A stretch of 64,000 bases of DNA from assembly GCA_022393335.1 (NCBI GenBank), contig JAJEKB010021111.1, forward strand, positions 1,109,972 to 1,173,971. The letters are read 5' to 3'. The DNA comes from Macrotrachela quadricornifera. Its lineage: Eukaryota > Rotifera > Eurotatoria > Philodinida > Philodinidae. The translations under genes and the position numbers were made by a program. This document shows, piece after piece, positions 28,701-40,700 of the stretch (positions are counted from its first letter, which is position 1; each line of letters starts with the position of its first letter). The notes under the pieces were generated by a model. That model saw nothing but the letters and a program-made list of their open reading frames with translations, did not search any database and was not told the DNA's origin.

Positions 28701-31700
28701 TACCCATAGATCCTCAACTGCTATACTATGAAGGTACCCATAGACCCTCAAGGGCTATACTATGAGGGCACCCAAAGACCCTTAACTGCTATACTATGAG
28801 GGTACTCATAGATCCTCAAGGGTTGTATTATGGGGGTGCTCAGAGACCCTCATAGGCTATACCTCGGAGGTACTATTACACCTTCAAGGGCTATACTATC
28901 GGGCTACCTGTAAGTCCTGAACAGAGGAAGGCAACAAGAGGTAAGGCTACACGGGGAACAAGTGAGATAAAGCTATAAGATCGAAGGTTAGGTGGACTAT
29001 AAAAGTATGTCCGATATAGGAGTGTGATGCTGTAGGGCTATCTATATACATAAGGTCGAGTGCTCTTATGCTTTTATCGAATGAAAGATGAAAGCCTTGA
29101 CGTCATACGTTAAAGACGAAAAAAGAACCATGCATTATGTACGGGTTTTTGCTAGTTGCTACATATTTTTACCAAAGAAAGCTAGTGAAATATTGCCTCT
29201 TACTAGTGCAAAGAGATGTCTTTTAATATATCATCAGAGAATGATGGTCTATGCACTACCGAAAGTACAATATACAATAAATTCTTATTCAACTTGAGTT
29301 GTGTACATCCGAAACTTTCTTTTGATCTTATTTCAGTTTCGGTTGTTTTTTAAGATTATATCGAACGATTTAGAAGTCATTGTTCTATACTGTCTTTTCT
29401 TACTTTCAGGATTGAGTCAAGCGAGGCTCACGGGGCCGACGCGTTACTTGTTATCATAGGGATTAGTCTGAATAAGATCAAATAGCATAGAAAAATAGAG
29501 CTTTATTTTCTGTATCAGACTGTATAGAAAAAAATTATTGAACCCTTCTTTGAAGGATTATCATGCCTCCGCAACTATTTTTGGACTGACCTAAGTATTA
29601 ATAGTGAAGATGAATGTATAGATGCTGAAAATGCTTGTACAAGTTCAAAAAAGGAAAATTATGATAGAATGAACGTATATTCAACTGTTACTGATGAAGA
29701 CAAATACAAATTTTTCAAAATAAATATTAATAGAGTTGAAAAATTTATACATAGGCAGACTGTTGCTCGGATTTTAACTAAAAAGAATGATCTTTTATCA
29801 TCCGATAGATTAATACGTGTTGAACAAACTAATAAGCAATATATAAAAGACTTACTAATTCTTGTTTTGCACTGAATATTATGTGTTGTATCGGTAATGA
29901 TATCGCTTACTTTTCATTTCCTTTTGTACTTATATGTTCTTTTCTGATTATTTCGTTTATCTCTCTGCTATTAAAATGTATATTCTATATTTTAATTATA
30001 TTACAATTAGAAAGCTTTGAAAAACACCGAAATATATCGAACGATATTTCATCTATTCAAATTCTAAATGATACTGATAATTTCATGTAAAAACTTATAT
30101 TGGTCAAAAAATTTCTATATTACTTGCTAGCTCAGAGAATCTTTTATTGCACTTTCAATAGAATTATATGACTAAACAAGGATTACTATGAAATCTGATG
30201 ATAGATATACATTAGTTAAACAATTTAAGTTTCCTTATCGTAATCACTATTTTAGTACGAAGAGAAATGTGAAATAGTTTTAAAATTGATAATCTTACTC
30301 ATTAACAATCGATATTGATTGTTACAACATAATGTTATTTTAATATCATAACAGCTATAAAATAATGTTCGCTCGATATAATATACCTGATTTGATTTTA
30401 AAAATATTCTTTCAATTAGCATCTATGTAAATGAAAACAATCAGAGTGTCTTATAAGATCACTTGGACAAAATCGAAATGTAATCCATTACACTTGAATA
30501 ATTGAGAGTTATTCGACCTAGTTGGAAGTGATTAGCAATATTTGTATGAACCTTTTCTTTGTTTTACTAATGTCTATTGTATGTAAAATTATTTCTAGCA
30601 TGATTATCAATGTAAAATGACTTATTTATCTTCAGAATGTTAAATACAATTTGCTATAAAATATTTATTAGCTTGATACAAACGTATTTACTTCATCTAG
30701 TTGGAAATATACTACAATCTCAGAAAACAAAAAATCAATTTTATAAGATCATTAAAATTATTTGATGAATATGGGAATGAATGGGGATGGTTAGGAATAG
30801 ATGAGAATGTTCAAATGGCTTTTGTCCCCTTAGTTCTCATGCATATTGGTTCAATGTATGATAGAATATAATAATAATCTCTACAGATAGAAAATTTTTT
30901 TCTTTTTCTTAATTGATTTATTTTATTAAAAGACTTTTAAATAGATTTAATTCTTACCCATTAGACTGTCTTGAGTGAAACTGAGTAAATCTGGACCAAT
31001 TGCAATGATGGAAAATACTCCAAATACTTCTTCAAGATATGTTGTTACAACCAGGACATACTGTATATCATTTTCAAGAATACAGTTAAACTGAAATTGG
31101 CTACGATTGCCACTCTGATCATCTGAGTATAACAAATTTTGATCGACAAAAAAAGGCTCAAAAGAATTCTTATAGATCGATCCATATGTATCAATATTAC
31201 CATCTGAGAAAATTCTATAATACCCAGTTTTGGAAACATTTATTTGAATAGCTGCATATTTAAATTTTGGTGATGCACAGTTAGATAATCGACAATAAGT
31301 TGGGCTTCCAGTTGTCAATACTGATGAGTATCGCGATTGTACAAGTGATATATTGCCTAATTAAAAAAAGATAAAAAGATCATCTTATTTTATTTCTATA
31401 AAACAAATTGTTTAGAGGGACAGATGAAACGATTCTTTATAGATGTTTTAACACATAGGGTGATCCAAAAGTTCCCGAAACTAGTCCCGATTTTTCTATT
31501 AGACGCAATAGAGAAATTCTTTTTAATATATAAGCAATACTAGGACTGATCTGATTGAACATTTATAGTTTGCTTTTCCTATATTTGGGACTTATTTTTT
31601 CTGAATGATATATTTTAAATGGATAAAATACCTATTCGATACTATATCTTCACAAGATTTAAACTTGACTTTAACGCACCGCAAATCCATGAAGATTTGT

Positions 31701-34700
31701 GCACTGCATGGGACGATGACGGTTATGTATCTTATACTACAGTAGTTGAATAGGTATACCGTTTTAAACGAGGTAGAACTTCTTTAGAAGATGATCCAAG
31801 GATTGGTCGACCTGTGACCGAAGCCACTGATCAAAATTTTGGGTGTTGGTTTGTTATCTCACCGTACAAGTTTTTTATATTTTTTTCGAATATTACCTTA
31901 CTTATTAACACTTTGCACATCTCTCCCTATTTCTCTACCCTTCACTTACATTAATTGGTTTCTTCCGTCGTATATACAGGGTGTCCTAAAAGTCATGTCC
32001 ACTTAAGAAAATTGAATATCTCCATTACGGCTCAAGCAAACGTGCTGATTTTTTTATCAGTGATAGAGGCATGCACCAAGTTTATATTCATAAAGACATG
32101 TCTAGGAAGATTCATTGTTAAGTGTGACTATTGATCTCAACAAGAAAAATTTACTTTTTCACAGTTAGAAAAAAAACCAGTATACTTAACAGAGGATTTC
32201 TCTGGGCATGTCCTTATGGATACGAAGCCTGAACATGTCTCTATTATCGGTAGAAAAATTAGCTCGTTTGTTCTAGCCGTAATGGAGATATTCAGTTTTT
32301 ATTTTGGCAAACTAATTTTTGGGCCACCCTGTATATAGCCCGAAAATCACGCTACCGAGAAAAAATTAAATATCTCCGCTGCGGCTCGAGCAAACGAACT
32401 GATTTTTTTACCAATAATAGAGGCATGTTCAAGCTTCATATCCATACGAGCAAGACTAGAGAGAGTCGTTATTAAGTACCACTAATGACCTCAACAAACT
32501 AATTTTACCTTTTCGCAGATAGAATAGAAAAACAATATACTTACCAAAGAATTTCTCTAGGCATGTCTTTATGAATATAAAGCTTGAAGATGCCTTTATC
32601 ATTGATAAAAGAATCAGCACGTTTGCTTGAGGCGTAATGAAGATATTCAATTTTCTTAAGTGGACATGACTTTTGGGACACCCAGTATATGGTCTTTTCC
32701 CTTTCTTCACTATAAATTTTTCTTTCATATCGTTTGTCATTCATGAGATTTCTCCTCACTTGTTGCATTATTCATACGATGAACATTTCCATTCATCGGC
32801 TGATCTGCCTTCTATATAGAACTTTCACTTTCTTTCGAATAAATGGTGTGTTATATGACTACATTCATCTAGTACCATTACACAGTCGACGATTTAAAGT
32901 TAGCCATCTTCACACATTTTTATGATGAATTTACTACGATTGGCTGAACAAATCCGAGATGAACCTTCAAGTGTCGAATTCCTGCAACAACATGGAATAA
33001 TTGAAACTCAAAGATTTTGCAAGAATGGGCACAAGATGAAATTGTATCTGGGTGCTCAGGATCGATGGAGATACAATTTGAAAGGATGTCGTCAAGATAA
33101 AGGTTTACGCACAAATAATTGGTGGGTTGATTCCAGATTGCCACTTCGAAAAGTCATCCTCTTCATCTATTCTTGGTCTCGAAAGAGAACCTCAATTGAA
33201 TTTTCAGAAGATAAACTTGAGATTGGCAAGAATGCTGTCGTAGACTTGAACAACTACTTAAGAGAAATATGTGCTCGGAAACTTCAACAAACACAAGTAA
33301 TGATTGGAGGACCTAACACCACTGTAGAGATTGACGAAAGCCTTTTTAGTCGAAGAAAAAAATCATGCTGGCCGTGTATTACCACAACAATAGGTACTAG
33401 GTGGAATCTGTGGAGAAACCCGTGAGTGTTTTATGGAAACCGTTCCGGATAGAAGTGCAGCTACACTACTTCCGATCATTAAAAATCGAATCAGATCCGG
33501 AACAACAATTATGAGGGACGAATGGCGATCTTACAGAAGATTGGCTGCTAGTGGTTTTGCTCATCTTACAGACAATCACAAGTACAATTTCGTGGACCCG
33601 CAAAGTGAAGCTTACACATAAAACATCGAGAGAGCTTGGCAAACCCCAAAGGATGAAAATAGAAAAAGGAATGGTACTGATCGGAATTTCATCGATTCAT
33701 ATTTATGTGAACATATGTGGTGTACAAGATTGAATGAACGTGATACCTTTGATGCAATCCTAGATGATATACCTGCATTTTGGCTACCAGAGAACGAGTA
33801 CTGATGATGTTTTATTTTATATACAGTGATCTTATCTAGTTTCAAAATAAAAGTTAGAAAAAAATAAAACAAAACTTATGCGGTGAGATAACAAACCAGT
33901 ACCGATTTTGTCATATGTTAACATTAATAGAATTATTCATGATGAATTAAATTTAAAAAGACTATGTGCCAGATGGCTAGCACATCATTTGACAGAAAAA
34001 TGCAAGCAACAGCGAATGAAAATCTGTCAAGAAAATCTTGAGACGTTGAAATCCGGTCAATGATGTTTGTATGACCTTATCATCGGCGACGAAACTTGGA
34101 TCTACCATTCAAGTATTGGAACTAAACAATCCAATATGAAATGATGTTCTGAAGATGCAAGTCCAGCAACAATAGTCAGACGAACCCAATACGACTAGAA
34201 AACATGTTCGTAGTTTTCTTTTAGACAACAGAACCAGAGCTTGTTCATATGATTCAGACCGACAATTCAATAAGTGGTGCTTATTAAAAAGATAATCGCC
34301 TAAAACCTTTGTTTAATAATGTTCGACGACAAAGACCAAAATCTGATTTGCATGCCATTGAAATGCATCATGAAAATGTAAGAGTACATCAAACAAAAGA
34401 TATTAAAATACTTCTTCAAGATCAAGGAGTGATGGTAATGCCTCATCCATCTTATTCAACCGACCTGACATCATCAGACTTTTGGTTATTTAGTTACTTA
34501 AAACGACAATTAGATAGTTATTCGGATTTCAAAAGTTTACAATAATCTGTAACCAAGGTAGTTCGTGCTATACCACAAGATGAATTTCGAAAAACATTTA
34601 ACAAATGGATTGAGCAAATACAACTTTGCATAACAAACAAGGGCGAGTACTTCGAACATTTAATGAGATAAGTTCTTTGTAAAGTTCATTTATTCAATAG

Positions 34701-37700
34701 AAAAGTAGGTGTTCTGGGAACTTTTGGATCACCCTATGTAGTTATTCATTTCATTGAATTAGGAACTGGAGGAATTATAATAGAATGGTAGATAAAGACG
34801 CGAAATTAATCTTTTCGATTATGTATTAAAAAACATTTCAACTCATTATGAGAGTTAGCCTTTTAAAAGTATATTAGAAATGATCATTCGATAGAAAAAT
34901 GTTTTCGTCAACCACTAAAAACTTTAGGAATCAATAGACATGAAAGGATTATTTTAAGTGTCAAATATAAATAAACCTTCAATTACATGAAGTCAGTTGT
35001 AGAATGAGTGAAAAAAATCGAATATATATTTACTTACAGTAGAAACAAAAAAAATAAACAATAAAATTTATTTCAATTTTAATACTTCCATGAAATGTCT
35101 TCTAGTTTTTTTAACTAAAATGAAATAGTATTGTGATGGATGTTAATCTATAAAATATTCATAGATGATTTTTCTCATTCTTTTTTTTTTATGTTTATAT
35201 CTTACATACAGTGCTGATTGTGTGTTAGTAGTTAGTCTTTTTTGACTCATATCTCTCTCTCCTCTTCGAAAAATTCTCTTCTTCTTTTTTAGAGACATTC
35301 ATATTGAAAAAAGGAAGAAACTAAAATTCACTTTAATTTACTAACTTGTTATAGTTGTTGAAATTGCCATTGTCGTATTTGTTATTACATTCATGTCCAT
35401 ACTAATGTTTGTACTTGTTGCGAAAACTAAGAAAGAATTATTAAACAAACAGTTAATTAGTTTAACATATTCTATCATGAATACAAAGAAAAAAAAAGCA
35501 TCTACAAGAGAAGAAGAGCGAACCTTGAAATTTGTTAGGAATTTTTAGAATTGGTGAATACGAAGCGAAAAACAAGACAAGTTTGACCATATATTTTGTG
35601 AGAAGAAAGAAAAAAAACAGAATTAGAAAATTCAGATTTAGTCATATGCCGATGAATTATGTAGTTTTTGATAATCTATATATTCTAAATTAATTTCAGA
35701 TTCCTAAAAAGATTGATAGTCTCCCATGCAAATGTTCTGAGTGCAGAATATCCTCGAAAGTCCCCTGTTACCAGTATGCTACAGGATCTAAATGGATACT
35801 GAACGTACCTTAAGTATTTTTAAATACTTATAAGGTACTGATTAGATATATAGTACTTGAGAACCTAGTGCTACCTCCATTATATAGAACTTTAGGACCG
35901 AAGAATACCTCAAATACATAGTGATAAGTGACCCAAGGGTAGCGCCGATATATAGTAGTTAAGGAGTGAAGGTTACCACAATATATACTGTAGTACGTTA
36001 TGACCTATGGATACCTATGGCGTATGGTAGTAAAGGTCCTACGAGTATGCCCGATCTATATAGTCGATTTTTTGTATATTCGGTCAGCAGGCTCAATGAT
36101 AGTATGATGACTCAAATTTAAAATAAATTTTTTATTTACTTTAGAAAAGTAAATAGTAAATAATTTATATACTTTACTTTGGTAAAGTAAAAGTAAAGTG
36201 TCATCTCTAAGGGGTACTCATAGGTCATCAAGTGCTATGTTGTGATTGTGTCGGTAGATCTTGATGTACTATTTGGTGGAGATACCCATTGCTCCTCTCG
36301 TTGGATATTGTTTGGGTGTCCTTATGTATTCAATCTTGTGTTAGAGGAGCACTACTGGATGCTGAAGCCTAATATCGTAGGTAAAGCTGTAGACTGTAGG
36401 TTACGACGCTATGAAAATGGATGGGAATACTATAGTAGAGTATATTTGAACATATTGAAGAGTGAATTGGCTCATCTCAAATTCTGTGTTTGTGAAATAC
36501 CTATCTAAATTGTAGAGAATCTGGTACACTTAAGATACCTAGTTGATCATTTGCATTCACGTTACTGATTTGTGAACAGTTTGATGAGCATCTATCTGTG
36601 GCAAATTGATTTTGCTCCCTAAGGTACACATATTGGTTGGATTTAATTCGGAGGTACTGACGTTTCTGGTTGTGAACGCAGGTAAACAGATTTGGTCAGA
36701 TTAAGAATTTGATTGTTTTCTTTTTATACTCAATTATGTGAATGATAAAAGTATAGAAACTGATACAGATGCAAATGTGTGGTGTTATCAGTAGTTGTGT
36801 GCGATAAGGTGTGCTAGTATATAAATACTTTCAATGTTTCAGTCAAGAGTTGAGCGAGTCATAGGGACGAATATTACTTGTTATTAAAGTCGAGTGTCTA
36901 TCATTAATCAGATATAAATGCTTACCTCGTCGAATATAACCAATAGAAAATATAATAAGAATCATTATTCCAAACATCATTAGTAAACATGTTACTAAAA
37001 TAGTGAAAGAACATCGAACTCTGAATAAAATATTTGTTCTAGAAAATAGATATTAGAGATTATGAATTAAATAAAAATAATAAAGACATACTGAGGTATT
37101 ACATTTGTTGAGATTGAATTTAAATTCGAATTAATATTTGTAATATTTCCATTAACTGTTTCAATCTGTGTCATATGAAGAGAATTGCTAGGTTGAACAA
37201 TGTTAATTCGGTTTTTTCGACGTTGATATAGGTTGTTTCCAATTTGAACTATTTTAGGAGATATCCATTTGAGTACAATTGTGAGACCACCTTGAAGACC
37301 AAGTAGAAATGTTATTGTGTAAATTGAATTTAATTGTTGAATGTAAGTATATGAACATACTAAAGGTGAACATTGTTTAAAATAGGATGAATAACTAATT
37401 GTTGTTATCCATTGTTCAATAAACAAATTCTTAATAAGTTCATCTATTGTTGTATTAATAGAAAATCTACTTTGAGTTAAAGATAGAGGAATAGGATATG
37501 TTGTTGTTGAATTAATAGGATTTGTGTAATTAGTATATTCTTCAATTAGATTAATACATAATGAATCATAGAAACATTCGAGAGTTGATAGAAGAAATGA
37601 TTCACTTGGTGTACATCCGATTTTAAAACCTTTTATTGGAATATTTTTAACAGAATCGTTTCTTAAAAAATATGCTTGACTTGTGCAATTTGAATACAAT

Positions 37701-40700
37701 CCACATGAACATTCATTATCATAAAATATAGCTTGAGTAGGTGCATAAGTCGCATCAGCTAAACTCCAAGGAACAATATATTCAAAATTGGTTCCATAGG
37801 TTGATATTATTGCATTTCCATGATTAATATTTCGAATTAAAAAAAGAATAGTAGTCAATATTGTAGGAGCATTTAATTTAATCTGTTCAATAATTCTATT
37901 TATACGTTCATGAAAATCTTTCTTTTGTAAAAGTTCAGAAGTAATAAATGATGAAGAAAGAAATTGATTCATTGAATTATTCACTGATTCATAAGAAAGT
38001 TTACATAATCCTTGAAGATATTGTAAATGAGCAGAAAGAAAACGACGATAGTCTCGTATTGTGTAGACAGACAAATCAGAAACAAGACCATTTGTTAAAT
38101 TGACCCTCCATTCTTCCGAAACAAATAAACTTGAACAGACCTACAGTTAATGAAAAAGAATATTTCATCTTAATAAATTCTGAACATGTTTATTGAGATT
38201 CTCTTACAAATATGTTAAAGAATTGTTTGATTATCTTTAAAAAACTGTTCATATCTTACTATGTCTTTAATTAGTAAAAGAATAATCATGAAAATAAATA
38301 CTTTAAAACTGTTAAAGATTTTAGTATGTATATGTTCAATTGATTTATTAAGATAACCAAGTATACAATATCTTTAATCTCAATAATGAAAAGAGTTCGA
38401 AAATTTCAAAAATGGATGGAAATATTTCTATATATAGTTTAACAGTCTCAATTACACAGAATACTCTAGAGGACAGACTGAAATCACTGTTTACTATTCG
38501 AGACTAATATTACCATTGAAACTTTAAATAATCTTTCAAAGAGTGAATGTTTAAATAATGATAATAATAAAACTGATTATGTACCAGACCTCGAACTGAG
38601 CCGCCCGGCTCGAAGTTTATCCGTTTTCTGAAGATTTCTCACGTAGAAAGAATAGAAAAGCTGATTTTAAAAGCGACGATTGTAGTTTATGGTTTTTCTT
38701 GAATTTTATTCTGAAATTTTGACTTCCAATATTTTTGTCGAACTTCTCAGGTGAATAAGTATCGCATACGGTATTGTATTAGATTTTGACATATATATCC
38801 TACTCCGTAAGACAATGTGAATCCAAATTTATTGATGTAAAATTACCTTAATTTCGATAAGAGTTAATTAATTTATAGATAAAAATAGATTAAAACTTTG
38901 CTATCTTGGTACAAGTAAAATCTGTTGTTTAAGTTTGACACGTTAACTGCCCCCCCCCCCAATCAGAAAAATAGTATTTGTTCTACGTTCACTTTTTATA
39001 TTTTGAATTTTAAATAAATTATTATTTTTGAAGTGTATTACGTTTACAGACCACAAAAATAAGTTTCAAATACAAGTTACATGGTTTTTTTCATGCAACA
39101 CATATTTCATTTGTCTCTCTCCAACAAAGTGCTTTCAATCAGAATAAGCAGTCATAAGCGGTTTCGACCTTACTTAAGGGTTTCATCAGATGTCTTTATT
39201 CGAATTCATCTTATCATACACTTTTAACACTGTCTCATCTATTTTGTAGAGGTCGATTGCAGTTTCATCGTCGTTTTATGATGATGAATTTGAATAAAGT
39301 CATTTAATGAGACTTTTAAGCAAGGTTGAAATCGATCATGGTGCTTATTCTGATTGAAACGCGATGTTTTTTTGCGATTTTATTATGCCCACTGCGTCAT
39401 GTAAGATTCCATTAAGAACTAGAATGCTTTTTTACATTCTACCGATGCATTCTATTAATTCAAATGTAGTGAGTTAGTTGCGTCTAGCAAATTTTAGTGT
39501 TAGATATTCTATGCTGCGCGTGCATCATATATGATGCACTGGACAGTCAACATTTTAAAGATGGTTTTATTGATTTTCTCTTTTTTAATCCATTTTACCC
39601 TGATGTATCGCGAAACATTTATACAGATCATGCATCTCTCAATTGATATTAATGAGAAGTCTTTACTATGGGAAGATTGTACATCTTTCATGTAAAGAAT
39701 AAATGAAAATAATATTTCTTATGATTAATGATGCTCGTTCTCACGCAAGTACAAGTAAACTATCCGTTGTATTGAACGACATGAATGCTATTCAAATATA
39801 GAAGCCTTAATAGTATACTTATTATAAGAGAATAAGCTACGAATAGTAGTCAATCTCACTCTTTTAGATTGATTGGTAAATATTTCACTTCAAAAGGTTC
39901 TTAGTAACAAATTACAACCTTCATGAAACTGAACTAGAAAAGGTGTCTCACTTTTTCAGTTCAATGGACATTTCGAATTATCTTTTATGCTGTTTACCCG
40001 AGTGTTAACTTCTGTCTGCTTTTATTCAGCTCATGATCACCATGAAGATAAATCTTTTACAGTGCTTGAATAAACTACAAGAATAATCGTTAATTTTCGT
40101 AGCGAAAGTGTTTTTGAAAACAGATATCCTTAGAACAGTGCCGGGGCAGGCCGGGCGGACACGATGAATTGGTCGGGCGGGCCGGGCCAGTCTTTTAAAG
40201 AATAGAAGTTGGGCCGGGCGGACATGTCAATACATGGCCCGGTGTGGGCCGGGTCGGGCCATCAAAAACTGGCCTAATTTCGAGGCCTATTATGTACAAT
40301 CTTATCTTGTTAATAAATATGGTAATTATCATCTATATAGGATTACTAATTACAATAAATCGCTCAGCTCTTTCTCGTAGAAATCGTGTTTCTAAACTAC
40401 CATCAAGCTATTCATTTATAAAATTAAACAGAATGAACTCGGATTCAAGTTCCTCGACCTCAACTGCCTTTGACCAAACTTCATAGAAAGAAATGTTTTT
40501 TCTTAAAAAATTGTCATTTGTTTAAAACATTGACCTTCAAAAAATATTTAGAAAGCTGATTTCAGATTTGAATTCCTCGTCCTCAATTACTCTTCCGTCA
40601 TCCTTTATAAGGAAAATCCCTTTTTTATCTTTATATAAGTTTTGGACCAATGAGTGAGGTGCGGACACACAAGCAAGCAATCAAGCAAGGAAACAATCTA

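Larger units (their letters stand above)
27073..29450 (+). mobile_element. Helentron-like non-autonomous element (2,378 bp) with internal tandem arrays
   Basis: The 5' end CTCAATCCTGAAAG is mirrored by CTTTCAGGATTGAG 35-50 bp before the 3' end GCGTTACTTG. The host mariner's intact left arm gives the empty site: ...TTTTATT|ATCATA..., so the borders and TT target are set by comparison inside the window. The interior holds an A/T array, ~175-bp inverted tandem units and a 34-bp minisatellite. No Rep/helicase. Confidence 0.7.
25538..29595 (+). mobile_element. Mariner element carrying a Helentron-like insertion
   Basis: Flanked by TA (25536-25537, 29596-29597). Terminal repeats CTT(T/A)GGTCAGTCCAAAA extend inwards for about 150 bp, then continue into a further inverted stretch (about 25687-25810 against 26945-27070). 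A decayed DD34D transposase lies at 25908-26890. The right terminal repeat is split by the element at 27073-29450. Without it the mariner is about 1.7 kb. Confidence 0.85.
31842..33903 (+). mobile_element. Merlin element (IS1016/ISXO2-like) with a nested MITE
   Basis: 23-bp terminal repeats GGT(GT/AC)TGGTTTGTTATCTCAC CG; flanks show an imperfect 8-bp duplication AAATTTTG / CGATTTTG, as expected for Merlin. It encodes a decayed transposase at 32922-33804 and contains a mariner-type MITE at 31977-32685. It interrupts the mariner transposase. Confidence 0.8.
31619..34671 (+). pseudogene. Decayed mariner transposase, split by a Merlin element
   Basis: The 5' part (31619-31841) reads FKLDFNAPQIHEDLCTAWDD and DDPRIGRPVTEATDQNF; the 3' part (from 33904) reads INRIIHDELNLKRLCARWLA, GDETWIYHSSIG, MHHENVRVH and PSYSTDLTSSDFWLF, ending YFEHLMR. 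The second catalytic Asp is Glu (HEN for HDN), still 34 residues before the third Asp. Multiple stops and frameshifts occur near 34070-34310. Confidence 0.8.
31458..34734 (+). mobile_element. Second mariner element, carrying a Merlin insertion
   Basis: TA on both sides (31456-31457, 34735-34736); terminal repeats GGGTGATCCAAAAGTTCCC / GGGAACTTTTGGATCACCC. The transposase relic is split by the Merlin element at 31842-33903. A different mariner lineage from 25538-29595 by terminal repeat and transposase sequence. Confidence 0.85.

Noticed and set aside
28655..28925. Spaced short repeats resembling a CRISPR array
   Set aside because: Units are contiguous and degenerate with no unique spacers; it is a minisatellite in a eukaryotic transposon.
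32456..32925. Several overlapping short ORFs in both strands
   Set aside because: Shadows of the MITE and of sequence upstream of the Merlin transposase.
37067..38074. Treating this ORF as a complete gene starting at 38074
   Set aside because: The first codon is TTG, and the open frame extends to an acceptor at 38141 that restores the conserved CSS.FV motif joined to exon 8.
40244..40486. 80-codon plus ORF
   Set aside because: Spans a GC-rich repeat end and a truncated Helentron-like element; its tail is the same element-derived sequence read at exon 14.
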